Source: JANPBY01 sp963805505 (lineage in GTDB: Bacteria; Actinomycetota; Actinomycetes; DATJPE01). From it: 64,000 nucleotides of DNA. The position numbers were made by a program, and so were the translations under genes. This document shows positions 1-8,718 of the stretch, in pieces. Numbering within the stretch: position 1 is the stretch's first letter; every line of letters starts with the position of its first letter. Under the pieces are notes generated by a model. It ran no database searches. It worked only from the letters and a program-made list of their open reading frames with translations, and had not been told where the DNA came from. The stretch spans positions 930,001-994,000 of the forward strand of contig CAWDUP010000007.1 of the NCBI GenBank assembly GCA_963805505.1, given 5' to 3'.

Positions 1-1
1 T

Positions 2-46
2 GGACAGCCGGTCGTCCGACTGCACCCCGTGGAGGTCCCCGCATGA
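2..46 (+). CDS. 3' end of the gene upstream of fabH (probably fabD), partial
   Basis: A reading frame open from the window edge ends in TGA at 44-46 and overlaps the fabH ATG as ATGA, the usual sign of translational coupling. Only about 14 residues are visible, so the product cannot be identified from sequence. In actinobacterial fatty-acid clusters the gene before fabH is normally fabD (malonyl-CoA:ACP transacylase). That identity is an inference from gene order. Confidence 0.45.
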   Translation, partial: GQPVVRLHPVEVPA

Positions 47-1047
47 GCACGACCATCCGCGACACCCGCAGCACGCGGCACGCCCAGATCCTCGGCGTCG
101 GGCAGTACCGACCTGCGCGCATCGTCTCCAACGCTGAGGTGATCGAGCGCATCGACTCCAGCGACGAGTGGATCCGAGAGCGGTCCGGCATCGTCGAACG
201 CCGCGCCGCGTCTCATGACGAGACTGTCGTCGACATGAGCTCGGCGGCAGCCGAGAAAGCCCTGGCCTCAGCCGGGCTTTCAGCGGACGCCATCGGGATG
301 GTGCTGGTTGCCACGGTGACCCACCTCCTGCAGACACCCTCGGCGGCCGCCCTGGTAGGCGACCGGATCGGAGCCAGGAACGCTGCCGCGCTGGACATCT
401 CCGCTGCCTGCGCGGGCTTCTGCCACGGCGTTGCCCTAGCCAATGACATGGTGCGCGGGGGCAGCGCCGACTACGTCCTGGTCATTGGCTGCGAGAAGCT
501 CACCGAGATGGTCGACGCCTACGATCGGAGCACGGCGTTCATCTTCGGTGACGGCGCCGGCGCGGTGGTGATCGGTCCGTCGGAGACCAACGGGATCGGC
601 CCAGTGATCTGGGGCGCCGACGGTTCGCAAGGCGACGCGATCACCCAGGACGTGAGCTGGGACACGCTCCGAAACAACCCGGACCAGCCCTTCCCGTCAT
701 TGTCGATGAACGGCCAGCAGGTGTTCCGCTGGGCGGTCTTCCAGATGGCGCCGGTGTGCGAGCAGGCACTGCAGGCGGCCGGCGTGTCCGTAGACGATCT
801 GGACGTCTTCATCCCCCATCAGGCAAACCTGCGGATCATCGACGCGATGGTGAAGAAGCTGGGCCTGCCCGACCACGTGAAGGTGGCCAAGGACATCATC
901 CACACGGGCAACACCTCGGCTGCGTCCATCCCCCTGGCGATGGCGGCCATGCTCGAGAGCGGTGAAGCGCGAAGCGGCGACACGGCGCTGCTGATCGGCT
1001 ACGGCGCGGGCTTGTCCTTCGCCGCACAGGTCGTCACGCTGCCCTAG
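43..1047 (+). CDS. fabH: beta-ketoacyl-ACP synthase III (FabH)
   Basis: FabH starts each round of type II fatty-acid synthesis by condensing an acyl-CoA primer with malonyl-ACP in the cytosol. The 334-residue length is normal. The Cys-His-Asn catalytic triad is visible: Cys123 in SAACAGF, His259 in IPHQAN and Asn290 in HTGNTS. The ATG at 43 has GGAGG about 7 bases upstream and overlaps the stop of the preceding frame. It is first of a fabH-acpP-fabF-accD run on the + strand. Actinobacterial FabH enzymes often prefer branched primers, but the sequence alone does not settle substrate choice here. Confidence 0.97.
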   Translation: MSTTIRDTRSTRHAQILGVGQYRPARIVSNAEVIERIDSSDEWIRERSGIVERRAASHDETVVDMSSAAAEKALASAGLSADAIGMVLVATVTHLLQTPSAAALVGDRIGARNAAALDISAACAGFCHGVALANDMVRGGSADYVLVIGCEKLTEMVDAYDRSTAFIFGDGAGAVVIGPSETNGIGPVIWGADGSQGDAITQDVSWDTLRNNPDQPFPSLSMNGQQVFRWAVFQMAPVCEQALQAAGVSVDDLDVFIPHQANLRIIDAMVKKLGLPDHVKVAKDIIHTGNTSAASIPLAMAAMLESGEARSGDTALLIGYGAGLSFAAQVVTLP

Positions 1048-1081
1048 ACAGCACCCACCGACGTTGTCGGTGCCACGAACC

Positions 1082-1105
1082 CGCCTGCCGGGGCCCCGGC
1101 AGGCG
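1082..1105. promoter_or_regulatory. 24-bp perfect palindrome between fabH and acpP
   Basis: The fabH-acpP gap contains a perfect 24-bp palindrome (half-site CGCCTGCCGGGG). It ends about 14 bases before a strong AAAGGAG ribosome binding site for acpP. As RNA it would fold into a very GC-rich hairpin. It could be an attenuator, a processing or stability element that sets acpP expression apart from fabH, or an operator. There is no T-run, as is common for actinobacterial hairpins. Confidence 0.6.
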
Positions 1106-1130
1106 AGCACCCACCAAAGGAGAACCACAC

Positions 1131-1376
1131 ATGGCCACCGAGCAGGAGATCCTGTCCGGCCTCGCCGAGATCGTCAACGAGGTCGCCGGCGTTCCTACCG
1201 CCGACGTCCAGCCCGACAAGTCCTTCATCGACGACCTGGACATCGATTCGTTGTCGATGGTCGAGGTTGTTGTCGCCGCCGAGGAAAAGTTCGATGTCAA
1301 GATCCCCGATGACGACGTGAAGGATCTCAGCACGGTCGGTGACGCAGTCAGCTACATCGCAAAGGCAGGCGCCTGA
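1131..1376 (+). CDS. acpP: acyl carrier protein (AcpP)
   Basis: This 81-residue acidic four-helix protein carries the growing acyl chain on phosphopantetheine attached to Ser40 of the DSL motif (DIDSLSM, residues 37-43). It shuttles substrates between FabH, FabF and the reductases. The gene has the best ribosome binding site of the cluster (AAAGGAG), fitting the need for abundant ACP. It sits 83 bp after fabH, across a palindrome, and one base before fabF. Confidence 0.98.
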   Translation: MATEQEILSGLAEIVNEVAGVPTADVQPDKSFIDDLDIDSLSMVEVVVAAEEKFDVKIPDDDVKDLSTVGDAVSYIAKAGA

Positions 1377-1377
1377 C

Positions 1378-2628
1378 ATGTCCGTGAGCTCCCACGCTCG
1401 CCGTAGGGTCGTCGTCACCGGTCTCGGCGCAACCACGCCAGTCGGCGGAGACGTCGCGTCGACGTGGGAGGGGCTGCTGGCCGGACGTTCCGGCACGCGG
1501 CTGCTGGACGAGCCCTGGGCCGAAGACCTGCCTGTGCGCATCGCCGCCACGCTGGCCGTCGATCCCAGCGAGGTCATGGACCGGGTCGAGGCGCGCAAGC
1601 TCGACCGCACCGAGCAGGTGGCGCTGATCGCGGCCCGCGAGGCCTGGGCGGACGCGGGATCACCCGACGTCGACAGTCTGCGCCTCGGGGTCGCGATCGC
1701 CACCGGCATCGGCGGCGCCGTGACCTTGATCAGTCAGTGGGACAACCTTCGAGAGAAGGGACCACGCCGAGTGTCACCGCACACGATCCCGATGCTGATG
1801 CCGAACGGCCCTGCCGCCTACGTCGGTCTCGAGCTCGGCGCCCAGGCCGGAGTCCACACCCCGGTTTCCGCCTGCGCCTCCGGCGCTGAAGCGGTGGCGT
1901 ACGGCGCCGAGATGATCCGCAACGGCCGCGCTGACGTCGTCGTCGTTGGCGGAACCGAGGCCTGCATCCACCCGCTCCCCCTAGCGGCCTTCGCGGCCAT
2001 GATGGCCCTGTCCAAACGGCACGACGAGCCGAGCCGGGCCTCACGCCCCTACGACAAGGGCCGGGACGGATTCGTTTTCGGCGAGGGGGCCGGCGTCTTG
2101 GTCCTCGAGTCCGCCGAGCACGCCGCGGCCCGCGGCGCACGGGTCTATGCGGAGGTGGCAGGGGCTGGATTGAGCTCAGACGCTCATCACATCGCCCAAC
2201 CTGACCCGGTAGGGGCTGGCGCCTCCCGCGCGATGGTGGCCGCACTGGCGGACGCCGACGTCCAACCGAGCGATCTCGCCCACCTCAACGCCCATGCCAC
2301 CTCCACTCCCCAAGGCGACACCGCCGAAGCCGCCGCCATCCGGGGCGCGCTGGGGGCGGCCGCCGACGGGGTCGCCGTATCAGCGACCAAGTCGATGACC
2401 GGTCACCTCCTGGGAGCCGCCGGTGCCGTTGAGTCCATCGCCACGGTCCTGGCGCTGCATCACCGGCAGGCGCCGCCCACTGCAAACCTCGACGACCCGG
2501 ACGACGACATCGATCTTGACGTGGTGGGCGCCCAGCCTCGGAGCCTGCCGGCTGGAGACCTGGTGGCGCTGAACAATTCCTTCGGTTTCGGTGGCCACAA
2601 CGTGGCCCTGGTGTTCAGGAGCGCATGA
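1378..2628 (+). CDS. fabF: beta-ketoacyl-ACP synthase II (FabF)
   Basis: FabF is the elongating condensing enzyme of FAS II, extending acyl-ACP with malonyl-ACP. The start is placed at the ATG one base after the acpP stop, giving 416 residues. An upstream in-frame ATG at 1339 lies inside acpP and is less likely. The thiolase-fold catalytic residues are visible: Cys166 in SACASGA, His306 in NAHATSTP, Lys338, and His343 in SMTGHLLGAAG. The stop overlaps the accD start (ATGATGA context). In mycobacteria the related kasA/kasB genes are also followed by accD6. Confidence 0.97.
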   Translation: MSVSSHARRRVVVTGLGATTPVGGDVASTWEGLLAGRSGTRLLDEPWAEDLPVRIAATLAVDPSEVMDRVEARKLDRTEQVALIAAREAWADAGSPDVDSLRLGVAIATGIGGAVTLISQWDNLREKGPRRVSPHTIPMLMPNGPAAYVGLELGAQAGVHTPVSACASGAEAVAYGAEMIRNGRADVVVVGGTEACIHPLPLAAFAAMMALSKRHDEPSRASRPYDKGRDGFVFGEGAGVLVLESAEHAAARGARVYAEVAGAGLSSDAHHIAQPDPVGAGASRAMVAALADADVQPSDLAHLNAHATSTPQGDTAEAAAIRGALGAAADGVAVSATKSMTGHLLGAAGAVESIATVLALHHRQAPPTANLDDPDDDIDLDVVGAQPRSLPAGDLVALNNSFGFGGHNVALVFRSA

Positions 2629-4031
2629 TGACCGTGCTCGAGAGCCGTCCGGGGATCGAGCTCGACCCTCGCCACCCGCGCGTGCGCATGGAGGCATTGT
2701 TCGACCCCGGTTCCTTCACCTCGATCACCGCCGAGGACGACAGCGGGATGCTCGCGGGCACCGGACGCATCGACGGTGCTGTGGTCACGGCGTTCTGCTC
2801 CGACCCCACGGTCCAGGGCGGCGCCATGGGCACGGCAGGGTGCAAGGTCGTTCTCGCGGCCTACGCCCGCGCCTTGGCCGATGACGTTCCCATCGTGGGC
2901 ATCTGGCACTCCGGAGGAGCTCGGCTTCGCGAGGGTGTTGCGTCGCTGCACGCGGTCGGGGAGATCTTCTCCATCATGACTCGCGCCTCAGGAGTCATCC
3001 CGCAGATCTCCGTCGTGCTCGGCGCGGCAGCGGGTGGAGCGGCGTACGGCCCTGCGCTCACCGACATCGTCATCCTCGGCCCCGAGGGTCGAGTCTTCGT
3101 CACCGGACCTGACGTCGTTCGCTCCGTGACGGGCGAGGACGTCGACATGCTTCGCCTCGGTGGCCCGGAGACCCACGGCCGTCGCTCCGGGGTCGTGCAC
3201 GTCGTCGCCGAGACCGAACGCGGCGCCCTCGACGAGGCACGCCGGATCTGCGCCTTGCTCGGGGACCAGGGCAGCTTCGGCGAGGTCGACGACGTCGATC
3301 TGGCCGACCTGCTTCCCGAGTCTGCCAAGCGCGCCTACGACGTACACCCTTTGGTGGCCGGGATGCTCGACGAGGACACCAGTCTCGAGCTGCACCCACG
3401 GTGGGCGCCGAACATCACGACGACCCTCGGTCGGCTAGGCGGACGGACGGTCGGCCTGATCGCCAACAACCCCCTCCGTCTAGGCGGTTGCCTCGATTCG
3501 TCCTCGGCCGAGAAGGCCGCCCGGTTCGTGCGGATGTGCGATGCCTTCGGCGTTCCCCTGATCGTTCTGGTCGACGTGCCCGGATATCTCCCGGGGGTCG
3601 GACAGGAATGGGACGGCGTCGTACGGCGCGGAGCCAAGCTGCTGCACGCCTTCGCCGAATGTGTCGTGCCACGGGTGTCGGTCATCACACGCAAGGCCTA
3701 CGGCGGTGCCTACATCGCGATGAACTCCCGTGCCCTCGGCGCCACCCGAGTTTTCGCATGGCCGGACGCGCATGTCGCGGTCATGGGCTCGGTCGCTGCT
3801 GTCCGTGTCCTGCACCGTCGACGCCTCGCCGAGGTCCCGGACGAGATGCGAGCGCAGCTCGAGACCGAGCTCGCCGAGGAGCACGAGCTGCTTGCCGGCG
3901 GGCTCGACAAGGCCACCGCGCTCGGGTTCGTCGACGAGGTCGTCGCCCCCGACCGCACTCGAAGCGCCGTCGCCCGAGCCATATCTGCCTCGCCGGCCGT
4001 CCGGGGCAAGCACGGAAACATCCCGCTCTAG
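2625..4031 (+). CDS. accD: acyl-CoA carboxylase carboxyltransferase (AccD/PccB type)
   Basis: This 468-residue protein is a two-crotonase-fold biotin-dependent carboxyltransferase that moves CO2 from carboxybiotin to acetyl- or propionyl-CoA, supplying malonyl-CoA to the genes just upstream. Visible features are the oxyanion-forming GxxxGGAAYGPALTD region of the N-half and the VPGYLPG and KAYGGAYIAM segments of the C-half. It lacks the N-terminal four-cysteine zinc finger of E. coli AccD, so it belongs with AccD6/PccB proteins. The start overlaps the fabF stop. It needs a biotinylated alpha subunit encoded elsewhere. Choice of acetyl- versus propionyl-CoA cannot be decided here. Confidence 0.93.
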   Translation: MMTVLESRPGIELDPRHPRVRMEALFDPGSFTSITAEDDSGMLAGTGRIDGAVVTAFCSDPTVQGGAMGTAGCKVVLAAYARALADDVPIVGIWHSGGARLREGVASLHAVGEIFSIMTRASGVIPQISVVLGAAAGGAAYGPALTDIVILGPEGRVFVTGPDVVRSVTGEDVDMLRLGGPETHGRRSGVVHVVAETERGALDEARRICALLGDQGSFGEVDDVDLADLLPESAKRAYDVHPLVAGMLDEDTSLELHPRWAPNITTTLGRLGGRTVGLIANNPLRLGGCLDSSSAEKAARFVRMCDAFGVPLIVLVDVPGYLPGVGQEWDGVVRRGAKLLHAFAECVVPRVSVITRKAYGGAYIAMNSRALGATRVFAWPDAHVAVMGSVAAVRVLHRRRLAEVPDEMRAQLETELAEEHELLAGGLDKATALGFVDEVVAPDRTRSAVARAISASPAVRGKHGNIPL

Positions 4032-4046
4032 AGCCGCGGACGGCTC
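4031..4046. terminator. candidate bidirectional terminator between convergent genes
   Basis: A 6-bp stem GAGCCG/CGGCTC with a four-base loop lies exactly between the ends of accD (+) and the AI-2E-family gene (-), overlapping both stops by a base or two. The stem is short and lacks a T-run. Confidence 0.35.
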
Positions 4047-5187
4047 AGCCGGGGTCCGGTGCCGGCTCGCCCGGTGAACCCGCCACCGCCACAGGTGTCG
4101 CCTGCGCGGGCATCCGCACGTCGCGGTCGAATCGGTTGATGAGTGCCAGGATCGGAGCTGCCATCATCGCGCCGAAGACTCCGGCGACCAGCCCTCCGAG
4201 CAAGGTGAAGAGGAAGACCCCCAGCGCGGAAACCTTCATGGTGGCGCTGTAGGCGAAGGGCTGGACCGCGCTCTGCAGACCCAGATTGACGATCAGCACG
4301 GCGGCCAACATGATCCAACCGTCGGTGGTGCCGCCGGAGCCAAGAGCGAGCAGGACGGCGAAGGCGCCACCCAGCCAGGCCCCGATGTAGGGGATGTAGG
4401 AGGTGACGAACAAGACGACGAAGACCGAGCCGGCGGCCGGCACGTCCAGCAGGATCGCGACGATCCAGATGGGAACCGAGTTGACTCCCGCCAGGATGGT
4501 CGAACCCTTGTAGTAGTCACGAATCACCTGACCGAAGGTGGTGAACAGTCGGTCAGCCTGCTCCCGTGGCCACGGGAGCAGACGCGCGATCCAACCTTGG
4601 CTCTCCTTGGGGTCGAGCAGCACCAAGAAGAAGACCATGACGGCGATGAAGGCGCCGAAGAAGAGCGAGACGGCTGAGCTCAGGCCGGACAAGACGAGTC
4701 CGGTCACCCCCTTGAGGCCGGTCACGACCTCTGTCGCAGATCCGGTGGAGCTGGACACCGAACCGCTCACCGAGCTGCTGGTCACCCCGAGGGAGCTCTG
4801 CAGCTTGGCCACGGCAGCTTGCAACGAGGCCGAGATGGACGGCGCCTCGTTGGCCACACCCTTGATGAAGATCCAGATGAACGCTGCGACCACCGCAGCC
4901 GCGAGCACGAGCACGACCGTGACGGCTATGCCCCGGGGCATCCGTGCCGCCAGCCAGTTGGTCAGCGGCAGCAGCAGCACGGCGAGGACCAAGGCAATGG
5001 CGATCGGGACGATCAGTCCACTGAGCAGCCGAAACGCCAAGAACAGCGCCACGACTCCCCCGGCCACCCCGATGGCCGCCCAACCCATCGCGCCCCAGTA
5101 GCGCAGCGGGGAAGGAATCGGTCGGGTCTGTGTCGCTGTCTGTGTCGCCGTCTGCGTCGCCGGTGACATGTCCTGTTCGGCGGCCAT
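4045..5187 (-). CDS. AI-2E family transporter-like membrane protein
   Basis: This 380-residue polytopic protein has hydrophobic segments near the N-terminus, a central soluble-looking stretch rich in Ser/Val/Ala (about residues 115-150), and further membrane helices ending near residue 350. That layout matches the AI-2E/PerM family (YdiK/YhhT relatives). Family members have been linked to autoinducer export or Na+/H+ exchange, so the real substrate is unknown. The ATG at 5187 is preceded by GAGGGGG; a longer frame upstream lacks a good start. Residues 7-18 are encoded by three near-identical 12-base repeats (TQTA). It follows the DUF3145 gene on the same strand. Confidence 0.85.
   Translation of the reverse strand: MAAEQDMSPATQTATQTATQTRPIPSPLRYWGAMGWAAIGVAGGVVALFLAFRLLSGLIVPIAIALVLAVLLLPLTNWLAARMPRGIAVTVVLVLAAAVVAAFIWIFIKGVANEAPSISASLQAAVAKLQSSLGVTSSSVSGSVSSSTGSATEVVTGLKGVTGLVLSGLSSAVSLFFGAFIAVMVFFLVLLDPKESQGWIARLLPWPREQADRLFTTFGQVIRDYYKGSTILAGVNSVPIWIVAILLDVPAAGSVFVVLFVTSYIPYIGAWLGGAFAVLLALGSGGTTDGWIMLAAVLIVNLGLQSAVQPFAYSATMKVSALGVFLFTLLGGLVAGVFGAMMAAPILALINRFDRDVRMPAQATPVAVAGSPGEPAPDPG
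5126..5161. repeat. 12-bp tandem repeat x3 inside the AI-2E-family gene
   Basis: Three consecutive 12-mers of the form GTCTGYGTCGCY encode a Thr-Gln-Thr-Ala run near the protein N-terminus. The unit is a multiple of three, so copy-number change would alter length without shifting frame. Confidence 0.8.
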
Positions 5188-5212
5188 CGAGGTCGCCCCC
5201 TCTCGTCGAGGG

Positions 5213-5707
5213 CTATCCAACCTGATGGAGCCACCGCACGGGGGCACCTTCGCCGGCCCAGCGGAATGTTTCCAGCTCGTCGTCCCACGGCCGACCCAGC
5301 AATCGGTCGATCTCCGCGGCCAGGTCACCGTTCTCCCGAGCGACGCGTTCGACGGTCGCGCGGAGTCGGTCCTCCGGGATCACGAGGTCCCCGTGGACCC
5401 CCGTCACCGCGTGGAACAGCCCAAGGGAAGGGGTGCTGCTGAATCGAACTCCCTCGGTATGGGCGGTCGGTTCCTCAGTCACCTCGAAGCGCAGATGCAC
5501 CCAGCCACGCAGAGCCGACGCCACGCGAGACGCCGTGCCGGGCTCGCCCAGCCACGACAGTTCGGTCCGGAGCGTGCCTGGTGCAGCCGCCTGGGGGGTC
5601 CAGTCCATGCTGACCCGCTGGCCGAGCACGCCCGTGAGAGCCCACTCAACGTGCGGGCCCAAGGCTGGTGGTGCGGAATGGACATAGACCACGCCACGAG
5701 TCGTCAC
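5213..5707 (-). CDS. DUF3145 family protein
   Basis: This 164-residue soluble protein matches the actinobacteria-specific DUF3145 family, with an N-terminal TRGVVYVHSAP segment and many aromatic residues. In Streptomyces a DUF3145 gene sits directly beside the fabH-acpP-fabF cluster, and the association holds here although the gene is inverted and separated by one membrane gene. A role connected to fatty-acid supply is therefore plausible but unproven. The start is GTG at 5707 with GGGAGG about 6 bases upstream. Confidence 0.9.
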   Translation of the reverse strand: MTTRGVVYVHSAPPALGPHVEWALTGVLGQRVSMDWTPQAAAPGTLRTELSWLGEPGTASRVASALRGWVHLRFEVTEEPTAHTEGVRFSSTPSLGLFHAVTGVHGDLVIPEDRLRATVERVARENGDLAAEIDRLLGRPWDDELETFRWAGEGAPVRWLHQVG

Positions 5708-5770
5708 GACATGCCTCCCAATCGCTGAATTGCTCGCCGAGGTCCGGCTTCCCCACCAACCTCGATCGAT

Positions 5771-5834
5771 TCACAGCGATTGAAAGCTCTGCTGATCCGT
5801 CCTGAGTGTGCCACATCGGGTCACACCGCTGTGA
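5771..5834. promoter_or_regulatory. inverted TCACAGCG motifs in the DUF3145/PLD intergenic region
   Basis: TCACAGCG at 5771-5778 is repeated in inverse orientation as CGCTGTGA at 5827-5834. The latter overlaps a small perfect hairpin TCACA-CCGC-TGTGA (5821-5834). The region lies between divergent genes and could hold operator sites for either. It does not match the GlxR/CRP orientation (TGTGA...TCACA). Confidence 0.3.
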
Positions 5835-5905
5835 TTCTGCCGCATCCTTGGCATTCCCGCCACTACCCGGCCTTGCCCCGGCGCAGCGTCTGGCACAGTG
5901 ACTGC

Positions 5906-7237
5906 GTGCGTCGGGCGTTGAAGATCGGGGGAATCGCGCTTCTCGGAGTCCTGCTCATCGCCGCGACGTGGGCCTGGTGGCAGATCCTGCGCACCGAGGA
6001 GACCTCCACCTGGCCACCTGTCGACGGGGTGACCTCGGCCGAGTCCGAGGCAGCGACGGAGACGTACGTCACGACGGGCGAACGGCGGCCCAGCGCGGCC
6101 GCCTTCGCCTTCGCCCCATCAACCGCTGCGACGTCGCAGCCGTGGGTGGACGGCACGTCCTTCTTCCCCAAGATCCTCGACGACATCAGCAACGCCAAGA
6201 GCTCCGTCCACATCCTGATGTACGGCTGGAAGGACGGAGACGTCGGCCAGGCATTCAGTGCCGCGGTCCGAGCGAAGGCGGCCGAGGGAGTTGACGTCCG
6301 GATCATCGTCGACACCTACGGCAGTCAGGTGTTCAAGGGATCCAAGGCGCTGTTCGACGGGATGGTCGCCGCCGGCTGCCACATCGTCGTCAACGACAGC
6401 ATGCCGTTGGATCGAGAAGGCGAGCTCGGCACCGATCGCTCTCTCGACTGGCGCCAGGACGAGGTGGGCCAGTTCGACCATCGCAAGCTCTACGTCATCG
6501 ACGGCTCGATCGCCTGGACTGGGGGCGCCGGCATCGAGGATCACTTCTACGACGGCCGCTTCCACGATGTCATGACCAGACTCACGGGCGACATCGTGCG
6601 GCAGACGCAGGCTGCCTTCTTGTCGAGCTTCTGGGCGTACGGCGGCTCGCTGCCCTCCGGCATGGGTTCCCTCGCGCCGTACTTCCCCGCTCCCGCTTCC
6701 TCGGGCACGATCCCGGCTGTCCTGACCCAGAACATCCAAGGTGGTTTCGTCAACGCCACCCAGCAGGCCCGCGAGCTGATCGGTACGGCGCAGGACCGGC
6801 TGGACATCGTCAACCCCTACCTGACCGACGACGGGATGATCGCCGCAATCACGGCGGCCGGCGAGCGTGGGGTCGACGTCCGACTGTTCGTGTCGGAAAC
6901 CTCCAACAATCCGACGACCCAACACGCCTTGGAGCACTCCTACGCTCAGCTGCAGTCGGCCGGCGTCGTCATCTACCTCGAACCCAGTGTGGTCGTGCAC
7001 GCCAAGGTGATCGTCGCCGACGATCAGGCGTCGATCGGTACCCTCAACCTTGATGCCTGGGCGATGTACCGGAACAGCGAGATCGCGGTGACGGTGACCG
7101 ATCCCGCAACCGTTGCACTGCTCGACCAACGGCTGTTCGTCCCTGACGTGGCTCGCTCGAGCTTGGCCGCTCCACCCGAAGGGCTGTTGAATCGCCTGCA
7201 GGCCTGGTGGGGCGACACCATCAGCTATTTCATCTAG
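5906..7237 (+). CDS. membrane-anchored phospholipase D / cardiolipin synthase-like protein
   Basis: The protein has two HKD half-sites: His192-x-Lys194 (HRKLYVIDG) and His365-x-Lys367 (HAKVIVADD). This is the signature of the PLD superfamily, whose members transfer or hydrolyse phosphatidyl groups. An N-terminal membrane helix (about residues 6-23) anchors the catalytic part outside the cytoplasm. A longer frame opens at 5780, but GTG at 5906 is preferred: a CACAGT -10-like sequence lies just upstream and the extension is not PLD-like. It could be a cardiolipin synthase or a secreted phosphodiesterase. It is followed after 8 bases by a PLP-dependent lyase gene. Confidence 0.85.
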   Translation: MRRALKIGGIALLGVLLIAATWAWWQILRTEETSTWPPVDGVTSAESEAATETYVTTGERRPSAAAFAFAPSTAATSQPWVDGTSFFPKILDDISNAKSSVHILMYGWKDGDVGQAFSAAVRAKAAEGVDVRIIVDTYGSQVFKGSKALFDGMVAAGCHIVVNDSMPLDREGELGTDRSLDWRQDEVGQFDHRKLYVIDGSIAWTGGAGIEDHFYDGRFHDVMTRLTGDIVRQTQAAFLSSFWAYGGSLPSGMGSLAPYFPAPASSGTIPAVLTQNIQGGFVNATQQARELIGTAQDRLDIVNPYLTDDGMIAAITAAGERGVDVRLFVSETSNNPTTQHALEHSYAQLQSAGVVIYLEPSVVVHAKVIVADDQASIGTLNLDAWAMYRNSEIAVTVTDPATVALLDQRLFVPDVARSSLAAPPEGLLNRLQAWWGDTISYFI

Positions 7238-7245
7238 AGGCTGCG

Positions 7246-8328
7246 ATGAGCCCGGTCGTCGGCACTTCGAGGTGGTTCGCCAACGAACGGTCGACGAACT
7301 GGTCCTACAGCGCTCCCTCTCCCGCAGTGCTCACGTTCCATCGTTCGCTCGACGGCTATGCCCCCACGCCCCTGGTGAACCTGCCGGAGCTCGCCACGGA
7401 ACTCGGTGTGGCGCTAGTCCTGGCCAAGGACGAATCGCGGCGGTTCGGCCTTCCCGCCTTCAAGGCGCTCGGCGCGTCGTGGGCCATCCACCAAGCTCTG
7501 CAGCACCGCGATCCCGGCGAACGACGCCCACCCCTGCTCGCCGCAACGGACGGCAACCACGGGCGGGCCGTCGCGAGGTTCGCCCGCCTGCTGGGCCACG
7601 CGGCGCTGATATGGGTGCCCGTCGGCGTACACCCGGCTGCGGTCGAGGCGATCAGGTCCGAGGGCGCCACGGTGACGGCAGTGGACGGCTCCTACGACGT
7701 GGCCGTCGCTGCTGCAGCACGAGCGGCGGTCGAGCTCGACGGAATCGTCATCCAGGACACCTCGTGGGACGGCTACGAGCAGATCCCGAACTGGATCGTC
7801 GAGGGCTACGCGACCATGTTCCTCGAGCTCGACGAACAGCTTTCGGGGTTGGGACTGACCCAGCCCGGTCTGGTCGTAGTGCCGGTCGGGGTTGGCTCCT
7901 TGGCCCAGGCAGCAATCAGTCACTATCGCGGCCAACCGCAGTCGAGCACGGCTTTGCTGAGTGTCGAGCCGGCCTCTGCGGCCTGCGTTCTCGCCAGCCT
8001 CGAAAACGGCTCGCTTTCCTCGGTGGAGACGGGACAGACCATCATGGCTGGTCTCAACTGCGGAACACCCTCAGCCCTGGCCTGGCCGCTTCTTCGGGAC
8101 GGGCTGGACGGCGCCGCAAGCATCAGTGACGACGACGCCCGACGATCCATCGCCGACCTCGGTCGCAGCGGGCTCGGCATCGGCCCGTGCGGAGCGGCGT
8201 CCCTGGCGGGGGCTCGTTCGGTCCTGACCGGCGACGGGGCTGCCCGCCGCCGAGCACACCTGGGCATCCACTCGGCAAGCACCGTCGTGCTGCTCCTCAC
8301 TGAAGGCCAGGCCGCGAATCCGGGCTGA
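7246..8328 (+). CDS. diaminopropionate ammonia-lyase-like PLP enzyme
   Basis: This 360-residue fold-type II PLP enzyme has the cofactor lysine expected at Lys73 in LPAFKALGASW, the ATDGNHGRAVA phosphate/substrate loop and a C-terminal GIGPCGAASLAG segment. These motifs match diaminopropionate ammonia-lyase (DpaL/YgeX), which converts 2,3-diaminopropionate to pyruvate and ammonia. The protein is somewhat shorter than the roughly 400-residue E. coli enzyme, so a related beta-elimination activity is possible. It starts 8 bases after the PLD gene, which suggests co-transcription; no functional link between the two is obvious. Confidence 0.82.
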   Translation: MSPVVGTSRWFANERSTNWSYSAPSPAVLTFHRSLDGYAPTPLVNLPELATELGVALVLAKDESRRFGLPAFKALGASWAIHQALQHRDPGERRPPLLAATDGNHGRAVARFARLLGHAALIWVPVGVHPAAVEAIRSEGATVTAVDGSYDVAVAAAARAAVELDGIVIQDTSWDGYEQIPNWIVEGYATMFLELDEQLSGLGLTQPGLVVVPVGVGSLAQAAISHYRGQPQSSTALLSVEPASAACVLASLENGSLSSVETGQTIMAGLNCGTPSALAWPLLRDGLDGAASISDDDARRSIADLGRSGLGIGPCGAASLAGARSVLTGDGAARRRAHLGIHSASTVVLLLTEGQAANPG

Positions 8329-8340
8329 GGACCCGACGCC

Positions 8341-8718
8341 TCAGCACCGGCTGGCGTATGGCTCACGCCACTTCGGGGGTTCCTCGGCACCCACGGTGAC
8401 CCAGTACTCGGTCGCCTCGACCACGAGATCGTCGCGAACGGTCGCGAAACTGGCCACCCGGAAGGTCGGCCCGGAGATCGTGGGAACCTCTACCTCGCTC
8501 ACGACCTGATCACCGTCTGCCATCACCCGGAGCACCGAGATGCTCCAGCCTTCCGGGTAGTCGGACTGCACGGACACGAAGTTGCCAGCACCCCTGAACA
8601 CTTCGCCGGTCGCGGGCCAGCGCACCACCAGGTCGGGGTCGAGCAGTGATGTCAGAGCTGGCCAGTCCCGCGCCTGGATGCGGTCCCACAGCATGCGAAC
8701 AACACTCTCAGGAGTCAT
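8341..8718 (-). CDS. SnoaL/NTF2-like small protein
   Basis: This 125-residue protein has the alpha-then-beta-sheet pattern of SnoaL-like (NTF2-fold) domains: an N-terminal helix with VVRMLWDRIQARDW, a WPATGEVFRGAGNFV segment, then alternating beta strands ending in a WVTVG strand. Members are small cyclases, isomerases or ligand binders; no catalytic assignment can be made. It is convergent with the lyase gene, with 12 bases between stops. Confidence 0.75.
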   Translation of the reverse strand: MTPESVVRMLWDRIQARDWPALTSLLDPDLVVRWPATGEVFRGAGNFVSVQSDYPEGWSISVLRVMADGDQVVSEVEVPTISGPTFRVASFATVRDDLVVEATEYWVTVGAEEPPKWREPYASRC

